56,987 bases of DNA from Luteimonas endophytica (GTDB lineage Bacteria > Pseudomonadota > Gammaproteobacteria > Xanthomonadales > Xanthomonadaceae), in NCBI RefSeq assembly GCF_029887875.1, contig NZ_JARXRM010000010.1, positions 1 to 56,987 of the forward strand, in the 5' to 3' direction. The notes under the pieces are model-generated. The model had not been told where the DNA came from. It ran no database searches and was given only the letters and a program-made list of their open reading frames with translations. This document shows positions 25,624 through 32,444 of the stretch, in pieces. Both the position numbers and the translations under genes were made by a program. Positions within the stretch are counted from its first letter, which is position 1, and each line of letters begins with the position of its first letter.

Positions 25624-25659
25624 GACGGGCGGTCTTGCCGAAGGGACCGCCGTCGTTTT
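25624..25659 (+). terminator. intrinsic terminator of the 106-residue gene
   Basis: GGCGGTC (about 25628-25634) pairs with GACCGCC (about 25645-25651), extended by GACGG/CGTC at the base, then a TTTT run at 25656-25659. The copy at about 29013-29047 has a mutated stem. Confidence 0.65.
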
Positions 25660-25665
25660 GCGCGC

Positions 25666-25694
25666 TTGACATGCGCAAGCGCGGGGCGCAAATT
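25666..25694 (+). promoter_or_regulatory. promoter of the XAC0095 leader
   Basis: TTGACA at 25666-25671, a 17-bp spacer and CAAATT at 25689-25694. The second copy of the unit keeps TTGACA (29058-29063) and CAAATT (29080-29085) with a 16-bp spacer. The -35 is consensus and the -10 weak, and both boxes are conserved between copies. Transcription would start roughly 25 bp before the leader hairpin. Confidence 0.6.
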
Positions 25695-25730
25695 CGAGTT
25701 ACGGAGCCTCGAAACTCCACTTACAGCGGT

Positions 25731-25760
25731 ACCCACCTCCGACAACCCGGTGGGTTTTTT
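25731..25760 (+). terminator. leader terminator/attenuator upstream of the XAC0095 gene
   Basis: ACCCACC (25731-25737) and GGTGGGT (25749-25755) form a 7-bp stem followed by six T (25755-25760). It lies about 35 bp after the promoter and 170 bp before the start codon, so most transcripts would stop here as an RNA of about 60 nt unless read-through occurs. The same hairpin is kept in the second copy. Confidence 0.7.
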
Positions 25761-25930
25761 GTGCCCGCGCATTGTGGGACACGACCGACGCGATGCCTGC
25801 GTCGGGAGGGCGGTGAATACAACACCCGCAAGGGAAATAAGCCCGCCGGCTGTAAGCGGTTTCGAGCCTCCCGACTTCCCGTCGGCCGCGTTGCGGTGGG
25901 CGGGTCACTTCATGGAAGGAGGAGGCAACG

Positions 25931-26731
25931 ATGTCGAAGCATGACCTGGAAGAGATGGGTACGACGGGCTATTTCCTGGCCGAGGACAGCCAGTTCCGGC
26001 TCAAGAAGCTGCAGGACTACATGATGTTCCTGTCGCAGTTGGCGCAGCCGCGGTCGAGCGAGGAAGAGCACCCCTGGGGCCCGGGCCCGGATATCCGCAC
26101 CGCGGACCTCGAGATCTGCCTGGAGTTGCTGGCCGAACAGGTGCAGATCGTGCTGGACGAAGTGTCGTGGCCCGCGGAACGGGTGCCGAAGGCGGCTGGG
26201 TCGACGAAGCAGGCGGAAGCGGCGGAAGACGCCGATGAGGCCGATGAGACGGAAGCGGGCGGCATGGAGGTATCTGGGGAAGATGCTGTTCCTGAGGATC
26301 CGGACACGGCCGCGCAACGCTATGTCTTCGGCATCACCGGGGATCAGTTCGATACGCTGGACCGCCTGGTTCAGACCATTTCTGCCCACAGCGACATGGT
26401 GGCAAGTACCAATGCGGCCGACCTGGCCAGCGGCACCGTGTCGCTGGTGGGGCAGGCGATCTTCGACGGCATGGAAACCGTGCGCGCCATCCTGGACGCG
26501 GTGGAAGCGCAATCGTTGGGGCGGCTGGGTGATCGGACCGGCGTCGGTGAAGAGCGGGCTGTCTATGGCACCCCGATTGGCAGACCGATGCTGCCGCATT
26601 CGCGCGTGACGGAAGAGCGGCCCAGTTATGGGGAAGTGGTTGCACGGCGAACGACGCGGCGGGAGGCATGGCGGGTGGGCCCGGGATTGATGCCCGTGGC
26701 GGCCTCGCAGGTGGCGTGCGTGCTGCACTAG
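25931..26731 (+). CDS. XAC0095-family protein
   Basis: A 266-residue protein with a GGAGGAGG ribosome-binding site. Its first part, TTGYFLAEDSQFRLKKLQDY through ICLELLAEQVQIVLDEVSW, matches what I know of the XAC0095-like domain, a family largely confined to Xanthomonadaceae and of unknown function. An acidic linker (about 105-125) leads to a second helical region (FGITGDQFDTLDRLVQTISA) and a variable, basic tail. There are no membrane segments, so it is cytoplasmic. Expression should depend on read-through of the leader terminator at 25731-25760. A broken relative sits behind the second leader copy at 29321. Confidence 0.72.
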   Translation: MSKHDLEEMGTTGYFLAEDSQFRLKKLQDYMMFLSQLAQPRSSEEEHPWGPGPDIRTADLEICLELLAEQVQIVLDEVSWPAERVPKAAGSTKQAEAAEDADEADETEAGGMEVSGEDAVPEDPDTAAQRYVFGITGDQFDTLDRLVQTISAHSDMVASTNAADLASGTVSLVGQAIFDGMETVRAILDAVEAQSLGRLGDRTGVGEERAVYGTPIGRPMLPHSRVTEERPSYGEVVARRTTRREAWRVGPGLMPVAASQVACVLH

Positions 26732-26807
26732 GGGCGGTCTGAACGAGCGGCGTCGTCCCTGCGAAGGAGTGGGCCGATGGGGACTGGAGCGTTGAACAGC
26801 AACGTCC

Positions 26808-26836
26808 TTGGGTTCCCCGCCTTCGCGGGGATGACG
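26808..26836. repeat. dispersed intergenic hairpin repeat
   Basis: CCTTGGGTTCCCCGCCTTCG followed by CGGGGATGACG forms a CCCCGC-CTTC-GCGGGG hairpin (26815-26830) between convergent genes. It is of the kind scattered through genomes of this group and may double as a terminator. The rest of 26732-26936 shows no gene. Confidence 0.5.
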
Positions 26837-26936
26837 ATAAATAAGGCGGGTTGTTCGGAGTTTTCTGGAGGCGCGGGTACAGCGCTGCCCAGGCGGGGCC
26901 GTATCCGTCTCGGTGTGCCTCACTCGTCGCTGCGGT

Positions 26937-28745
26937 TCATCCTGCCTTCGCATTGGCCACGCCAGCAACGTGATACCGATTACGCCCCGCATTCTTCGCC
27001 ACGTACAGCGCGGCATCGGCCTGGGCCATCAGGGCGGCCGGGTCGACGGGCTCGGCGGTGCAGGCGATGCCGATGCTGGTGCTCACGGTGAGATGCACGC
27101 CGCCGGCGTCGACCGGGCGCGCCATGGCGTCCACGATCTTGCGCGCGACCGTTTCCGCGCTGACGGGCGCGGCGTCTTCCAGCAGGATCACGAACTCGTC
27201 GCCGCCCAGCCGGGCCACCAGATCGGTGTCGCGCACGCTGTCGCACAGGCGTTTGCCGAAGGCCTGCAGCACGATGTCGCCGGTGGCGTGGCCATGGCCA
27301 TCGTTGATGCCCTTGAAGTGGTCGATGTCCAGGCACAGCAGCGCGATCGGGTTGCCTTGGCGCTGCAGGCGCCTGCACGCAAGGGAAAGGCGTTCTTCGA
27401 ACTGGCGGCGGTTGGCCAGGTCGGTCAGGGCGTCCACGCGCGACTGGCGCTCCAGCTCGCGCCGGCTTTCTTCCAGCGCCCGTTCGGTGGCCACGCGGCG
27501 GTCGATGTTGCGCGTGGTGATCATGAGGTCGATGCGGCCGCCGCCGTCGTCGGCGGGGATGGCGCGCGACACCGCTTCCACCCACACGTACCGGCCGTCC
27601 TTGTGGCGCAGCCGGTAGATGTCGGTGCGCGGCTGGCCGGTGGCCAGGGCGTCGGCCATCGCCTCGCGCTGGCGCTCGCGGTCGTCTGGGTGAACGATGG
27701 CCAAGTGCGGGCCGTGCATCTCGTCGGGTCGCCAGCCCAGCATCTCGGTGACCGAGGGCGAGACGTAGGTGCGTTCGCCATCGGCGCGCACGCGGGTGAT
27801 GGCGTCGTGCGAGTGGTCGGCCAGCATGCGGTAGCGCCGTTCGCTGTCGCGCAGGCGCGCGGCCAGGCGGTCGCGCTCGGCCATGGCCAGGCACACGGGG
27901 ATGGTCAGCAGGCAGCCGCCGGCGATGTACAGCTGGATCACGGCGATGCGGCCGGCATCGTCCAGGCCTTGCTGCCACAGCGGGCCGTGGCCCAGGGTGG
28001 TGGCGATGGCGGCCACCAGCGCCAGTGCGATCACCCCCAGCGCCGCGCCCACCAGCCGGTGTCGCACCGCTATCAGCAGCAATGGGGGATACGCCAGGAA
28101 CAGTACGGCGTGGGGGTTGAGGAACACGCCGGTCGCCACCGCCACGATCAGCGCAAGCGTGGCTGCCAGGTCCCAGCGCCGGCCGGGCGCGACGAACAGA
28201 CGCTGCCGTTCGCGCAGCGCCACCAGGGTCATCGTGGCCACCACCACCATGCCCACCACGTGCGCGGCGAACCAGCTGCCCAGGGTGGGCAGGAACGGTT
28301 GCGCGTTGAGGGTATGGGCCAGGCCGGCGGCCAGCACACCTGCCATCGCGGCGGCCAGCAGCGTGGATGCGGTGGCGATGCCGCCCAGGCGCATCCAGTT
28401 GCGCGGGTCGCGGGTGTCGGGCACCAGGCGCCGCACCGCGCCGGCCACGATCAGCGCTTCCAACAGGTTGCAGGCCGCGACGGCGACGGCATACGGCGCT
28501 TCATCGCCGGCCAGCATGCGCGCGGGCAGTTCCGCCACGAACGCGACCAGCACGTAGCCCGGCCAGGTGGCCGTGCGCCGCGACAGCAGCCAGCCGGTGA
28601 GGATGCCGTTGCCCACCCAGATTGCGGCCAGTTCGCCCGGCCCGCGCGCCAGCGTGAGCGAGAGCCAGGCGGTGCTGGCGATCAGCACCGCCAGGATGCT
28701 GCGGTCGGCCCAGTACGTGCGTGGCCGGGTCGGGCGCTGGCGCAT
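26937..28745 (-). CDS. membrane diguanylate cyclase (MASE1-like, PAS, GGDEF)
   Basis: A 602-residue protein. The N-terminal ~280 residues carry about eight hydrophobic helices with the MASE1-type opening (LAAIWVGNGILTGWLL). A PAS domain follows (YRMLADHSHDAITRVRADGE … HPDDRERQREAM, then HKDGRYVWVEAV). The C-terminus is a GGDEF domain with intact GGDEF at 514-518 and a product-inhibition site RxxD at 505-508. It should make cyclic di-GMP from GTP in response to a membrane or PAS signal. I prefer ATG 28745 (GAGGAC upstream) over a frame extended to 28862. Confidence 0.92.
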   Translation of the reverse strand: MRQRPTRPRTYWADRSILAVLIASTAWLSLTLARGPGELAAIWVGNGILTGWLLSRRTATWPGYVLVAFVAELPARMLAGDEAPYAVAVAACNLLEALIVAGAVRRLVPDTRDPRNWMRLGGIATASTLLAAAMAGVLAAGLAHTLNAQPFLPTLGSWFAAHVVGMVVVATMTLVALRERQRLFVAPGRRWDLAATLALIVAVATGVFLNPHAVLFLAYPPLLLIAVRHRLVGAALGVIALALVAAIATTLGHGPLWQQGLDDAGRIAVIQLYIAGGCLLTIPVCLAMAERDRLAARLRDSERRYRMLADHSHDAITRVRADGERTYVSPSVTEMLGWRPDEMHGPHLAIVHPDDRERQREAMADALATGQPRTDIYRLRHKDGRYVWVEAVSRAIPADDGGGRIDLMITTRNIDRRVATERALEESRRELERQSRVDALTDLANRRQFEERLSLACRRLQRQGNPIALLCLDIDHFKGINDGHGHATGDIVLQAFGKRLCDSVRDTDLVARLGGDEFVILLEDAAPVSAETVARKIVDAMARPVDAGGVHLTVSTSIGIACTAEPVDPAALMAQADAALYVAKNAGRNRYHVAGVANAKAG

Positions 28746-28905
28746 GCCGTCCTCGTGGGTAGGGACGCCTGCACTGTAGGCAGCGGCGGGCCGCTTGTCA
28801 TTCGCGGGGCGCCCGGGGCTGGGCACGGCGTTTCGCTCTGCCGAGACCGTCGCTTCTTGCACGCTCGTTTTCCATGCGCGTGCTCAGGGGAAAGGTGAAG
28901 CCCAC

Positions 28906-29320
28906 GACCAGGACGAAACACGCCACGTGGTGATCCGCGAGGACGGCACGCTCGACGAAGAGCCGGCGCTGAAGCTGCGTCCCTGACGAATCCCCGGCGC
29001 TGAAGCTGCGTCCCTGACGGGCGGTCTTGCCGAAGCGACGGCCGCCACCCCGCACGTTTGACATGCGCAAGTGCGGGAGCAAATTCGATTCACGGAGCCT
29101 CGAAACTCCTCGTAGAGCGGTACCCACCTCCGACAAACCGGTGGGTTTTTTGTGCCCGCACATTCCGGGGCACGACCGACGCGATGCCTGGGTCGGGAGG
29201 GCGGTGAATACAACACCCGCAAGGGGGATAAGCCCGCCGGCTATCCACGGTTTCTAGCCTCCCGACTTCCCGTCGGCCGCGTTGCGGCGGGCGGTTACTT
29301 CATGGAAGGAGGAGGCGAGG
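28906..29320 (+). repeat. second copy of the XAC0095 leader unit
   Basis: This 415-bp stretch repeats 25515-25930: the last 27 codons of the 106-residue gene, its terminator region (stem degraded), the TTGACA/CAAATT promoter, the leader hairpin, a leader reading frame and the GGAGGAGG ribosome-binding site. Similarity begins abruptly at GACCAGGACGA. Between 28746 and 28905 nothing else is seen. The downstream coding part is broken. Confidence 0.8.
29122..29151 (+). terminator. leader terminator, second copy
   Basis: ACCCACC (29122-29128) and GGTGGGT (29140-29146) with six T to 29151; same stem as in the first copy with one loop base changed. Preservation in a copy whose gene is broken suggests that either the duplication is recent or the leader RNA itself matters. 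Confidence 0.7.
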
Positions 29321-29473
29321 ATGTCGAACCAGGAACCGAACGTGCCGGGGCTTCGCGCGGGAGGCGGTCTCGAGCTGCTGGCGGAGCAGACGCGTCCGCG
29401 GATCGAGCCGACCCGCGAAGCGGGCCGGCTCGTCGATGGCTACGCGCCAATCTGGTCGAAATCCGGGTTATAG
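29321..29473 (+). pseudogene. remnant of an XAC0095-family gene
   Basis: From the ATG behind an intact GGAGGAGG site the frame encodes 50 residues. It starts MSNQEPNVPGL, then jumps to GGGLELLAEQTRPRIEP, where LELLAEQ matches the core of the intact protein, then ends in sequence that is antisense to the VOC gene. It looks like internal deletion plus loss of the 3' part, replaced by the converging VOC gene. Confidence 0.55.
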
Positions 29474-29865
29474 ACCACCTCCCAGACATGGCCGTCCGGA
29501 TCCAGAAAATACCCGGCATAGCCGCCATAGAACGTCTCGGCCGGGCGCTTGAGCGGCGTGGCGCCGGCCGCCCCGGCCTGTTCGAACGCGACATCCACGG
29601 CATGCTTGGAGTCGACGTTGAAGCCGATGGTCATCGCCCCGGTGAAGCGATCGGGAGCGGGGCGCCCGGTGTCGTGAGCGATGCTTGCAAGAGGCCAAAG
29701 GGCGAGCTTCAATCCCGGTTGCACATCGAAGAACGCAACCGCCCCGAACTCGATCTCGGTGCCCACAATCCCTTCCGTGGACAAGCCCAGTCCCTCTCGA
29801 TAGAAACGAACCGCGCTTTCCAGATCGCGCACGCCCAACGTAAGTACGGTGATTCCAAAGTTCAT
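29440..29865 (-). CDS. VOC (glyoxalase/bleomycin-resistance) family protein
   Basis: A 141-residue single VOC domain: MNFGITVLTLGVRDLESAVRF, a central MTIGFNVDS strand, and the C-terminal GGYAGYFLDPDGHVWEVVYN metal-site strand with Glu in WEV. An AAGGAG site precedes the start. Family members are metal-dependent isomerases, dioxygenases or resistance proteins; substrate unknown. Its 3' end overlaps the XAC0095 remnant on the other strand. Confidence 0.88.
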   Translation of the reverse strand: MNFGITVLTLGVRDLESAVRFYREGLGLSTEGIVGTEIEFGAVAFFDVQPGLKLALWPLASIAHDTGRPAPDRFTGAMTIGFNVDSKHAVDVAFEQAGAAGATPLKRPAETFYGGYAGYFLDPDGHVWEVVYNPDFDQIGA

Positions 29866-30193
29866 GGATCTCTCCTTTGCAGACGAGTTCATTGAACTTG
29901 GACCGACCAACGAGCTGCTGAAAGCAAAGCACGACCTTCAACCGACGCAAGTCGGACCAAGGCCGCGGGGCCGCGAAGGGCGCAGAACTCCGGTTCGGAG
30001 CGGCTGGACTAACCATACCAGCCTGTCTTTTTCGGCGGCCTCAGACTACCGCCGCAATCCGAACGAGGCAACGCCCGAGCAGTCAGGGATCCGGTCATGC
30101 GTCTGCACCGAAGTGCCTGCCCAGCCGACCAATCAGGGCACCCGGCGCCTGTGCGATTTCCAGCTGGTCCAGCAACTGCTCGGAAACACCATG

Positions 30194-30356
30194 TGGCCTG
30201 CTCGATGTGTTCGCTGAGCGAACAGACCACCACGGTCGCGATCCTGGAGTGGTTGAAGACGTCGCTCTGCATCACGAGGTGCGGATGCGGCGATCCGGAC
30301 ATGGCGCCGATCGATGCGTCGGCCGCCACCCGGAAGATGTCCCCGTAGTTGATCAA
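30194..30356 (-). pseudogene. N-terminal fragment of a MazF/PemK-like toxin
   Basis: From a TTG at 30356 the minus strand reads LINYGDIFRVAADASIGAMS, GSPHPHLVMQSDVFNHSR, then IATVVVCSLSEHIEQA. This is the beginning of a PemK/MazF-type endoribonuclease (GDIF … G…HP.LV…D..N…..VVVC.LS). The frame is lost after about 53 residues; a different frame downstream reads VSEQLLDQLEIAQAPGALIG up to a stop, probably the frameshifted or replaced end. No antitoxin gene is adjacent. The rest of 29866-30393 shows nothing I can assign. Confidence 0.5.
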
Positions 30357-30393
30357 CGCCCTGTGCCCTGCTGTTGCATCCCTGCCCGACCTG

Positions 30394-30939
30394 CTAGGTC
30401 GCAGCCCGCGAACGGGTGGAGGGCCGCACCACGGCTGCCACCCCCCGGAAGACGAGGCGCACCACGACCGACACGGCTGCGAGCACGGCGGCAACGAGCG
30501 AAGGCAGCACGGCACCGAAGGTGAACGTCATGCCGACGATGAACCCGAAGACGTACTCGGCACGATAAACGGGCAAGGCCACGGCGAACAGGAGCAGACC
30601 AATGAACAGCCCGGAAGTGACGGCCGAGGCGTCGAGCTCGAAAGACACCGCCATTGCCGCACCGTACAACAGGCCACCAGCGAGGCCTGGCCACATACCG
30701 GCAGACATACCAGGCCGGGTCGACGAGGCCAGATGGTTGCGGATCCGGACACCCAGCATCCAGCCGAGCAGGGGCAGAGCGATCAACCCGAGCCAGTTGG
30801 AAACGGCGGGTAGATCCGGGTTGTTCAACAGGTGATGGCTCTGCACGCCACCGCTGAAATGTTCATACGCGAGATGGGCGGCCGCGAACCCGAGCGAGGC
30901 GAGCGCAAGCAGTGCAGGCACGCGGCGGCGCATGGTCAT
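30394..30939 (-). CDS. small integral membrane protein of unknown function
   Basis: A 181-residue protein with five or so predicted membrane helices (ALLALASLGFAAAHLAYEHF, WLGLIALPLLGWMLGV, WPGLAGGLLYGAAMAVSFEL, GLFIGLLLFAVALPVY and two C-terminal ones) and an Arg-rich tail. I do not recognise a family. GC and codon use match the chromosome. Confidence 0.7.
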   Translation of the reverse strand: MTMRRRVPALLALASLGFAAAHLAYEHFSGGVQSHHLLNNPDLPAVSNWLGLIALPLLGWMLGVRIRNHLASSTRPGMSAGMWPGLAGGLLYGAAMAVSFELDASAVTSGLFIGLLLFAVALPVYRAEYVFGFIVGMTFTFGAVLPSLVAAVLAAVSVVVRLVFRGVAAVVRPSTRSRAAT

Positions 30940-31059
30940 GCTCTGTCGATCCTCACTGGGGGCTGGTCGTGTGCCTCACACCGTAGTGATCGTGCGGACC
31001 AACGAGAACGTGCTGTAGGTCACCGTGCTGTCTGGCATGCGGCCTGGCCCGGGTGCCGG

Positions 31060-31299
31060 TCAACCCGCGTCCGGATCGTCCAGCTGCGTGTCGACCAGGT
31101 AGCGGTCGTGTTCGGCGAGCATGGCCTGGATCCGCCTGGTTGCGAGCTCCGCGTGCGCGCCGGCCTGCTCCACGATGGGGTCCGCCTCGGCGATGAAAGC
31201 GACCCAGAATTCGCCCGGGTCCGGGTGCTGGGCGATCATGCCGGGCAGCCTGTTCTGCAGGGCGTCGAGTTGCGCTTGGAGCTCGGACAAGTCGGCCAT
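31060..31299 (-). CDS. small acidic helical protein of unknown function
   Basis: A 79-residue protein starting MADLSELQAQLDALQNRLPG; the N-terminus has heptad spacing of Leu that could form a short coiled coil, and the rest is acidic and helical (VAFIAEADPIVEQAGAHAEL). No family is recognised. A longer start 36 bp upstream exists. Coding is supported by composition and its place between same-strand genes only. Confidence 0.5.
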   Translation of the reverse strand: MADLSELQAQLDALQNRLPGMIAQHPDPGEFWVAFIAEADPIVEQAGAHAELATRRIQAMLAEHDRYLVDTQLDDPDAG

Positions 31300-31376
31300 C
31301 TGCGGATACTGGCATTCCGGGCGTGGAACGTGCATGACTTCCTTGCCGGCCGGGACGTCGTCGGCCGGGATGTTGA

Positions 31377-32444
31377 TCAGTACCCGGTCATCTCCAGGTA
31401 GCCGATGCCGCCGGCGCTGCCGGTCACCCGCACCGGCCCTTCCCAGTACGCGGTGTCCAGGTCCATCCAGGCTTCGGGATTGATCGCGGCGACCTCCACC
31501 TCCAGGCCATCGCCGGGGATCGCCAGCGACCAGCGGGTCGGCACCTCGCGCCCGGCCACGTGGGTGGTGTGCAGGGGCCGCAGGCGGATCTCGCCTTCGC
31601 CCAGTGGCGCGATGCGCTCATCGGGGGCGATCCAGTTGCCGCTCAGAAAGGCGCCGCCGCCGGCGTGGCGCAGGCGGAACAGCATCAGCCGGCGGCCGTC
31701 GTCGAGGTGCAGAGAGAACCAGTCCCAGCCGTGCTGGTCGGCGGCCAGCGGCTGGCTGCTCCACTCGCGGTCCATCCAGGCCGTGCCGGTGACCGCGACC
31801 TCGCGGCCGTCGATATCGAGCACGCCCTCGGCGCGGAAGAACGGCTGGCTGTAGTAGTACGAGGCCTGCCCGCCGGCGGACTTGCGGCTGTAGCCCTGCT
31901 CGCCCTGCAGCACCAGCGGCCCCTCCGCCTGCAGGCGCAGGCGGTAGCCGAATCCGCTGCCGCTTGCGCGGGCGCGCAGCTCGCCGGCCGGGTCGCCCTG
32001 CAGCGACCAGTCGTCGATCCACGCCTCGAAGGGCGCGGCCACCACGCCCGCCTGCCCCACCCCGCCGCGCGCCATCCGCTGCGCCGACCAGTGCCGGTCC
32101 CGGGTGGTCAGGCCGGCATGGCCCATCCACAGGTTGCCGTTGCCCCAGCCGGCCGCATCGGCGGCGGGGCGCAGGGCGTTGCGGAACAGGGTCCATTGCA
32201 CGCCGTAGTCGCGGCCCTCGGCATCGCGCAGGTTGGCGGTCAGATACCACCACTCGATGCGGAAATCCGGATGCGCGCCGTGATCGACCGGGAACGCGAA
32301 TGCCCTGCCGGGGACCACCCGCGCGAATCCCTCGCTCTCCTGCCCAAGGCCGGCGAAGCCCCCCGACGGCGCCGGCGCCGGCTCCGCGCAGCCGCCCGTG
32401 AGCAGCGCCAGACCCGCCAGCAGCCAGCCCCGTCTAGCGCTCAT
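31377..32444 (-). CDS. AttH/CrtC-like lipocalin-fold lipoprotein
   Basis: A 355-residue lipoprotein (lipobox LTGGC near residue 19). The body is the AttH/hydroxyneurosporene-hydratase (CrtC) type double lipocalin: FPVDHGAHPDFRIEWWYLTA near the start, a GWDWFSLHLDDGRRLMLFRL segment, and AWMDREWSSQ before it. Proteins of this family next to an ABC transporter are often misnamed carotenoid hydratases; a periplasmic lipid- or substrate-binding role coupled to the transporter fits better. Its start overlaps the permease stop by 11 bp. Confidence 0.88.
   Translation of the reverse strand: MSARRGWLLAGLALLTGGCAEPAPAPSGGFAGLGQESEGFARVVPGRAFAFPVDHGAHPDFRIEWWYLTANLRDAEGRDYGVQWTLFRNALRPAADAAGWGNGNLWMGHAGLTTRDRHWSAQRMARGGVGQAGVVAAPFEAWIDDWSLQGDPAGELRARASGSGFGYRLRLQAEGPLVLQGEQGYSRKSAGGQASYYYSQPFFRAEGVLDIDGREVAVTGTAWMDREWSSQPLAADQHGWDWFSLHLDDGRRLMLFRLRHAGGGAFLSGNWIAPDERIAPLGEGEIRLRPLHTTHVAGREVPTRWSLAIPGDGLEVEVAAINPEAWMDLDTAYWEGPVRVTGSAGGIGYLEMTGY

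Noticed and set aside
26913..28898. 661-codon plus-strand reading frame
   Set aside because: It is the antisense shadow of the diguanylate cyclase gene, whose GGDEF, PAS and membrane motifs are unambiguous. The shadow is His/Gln/Arg/Ala-rich without domains.
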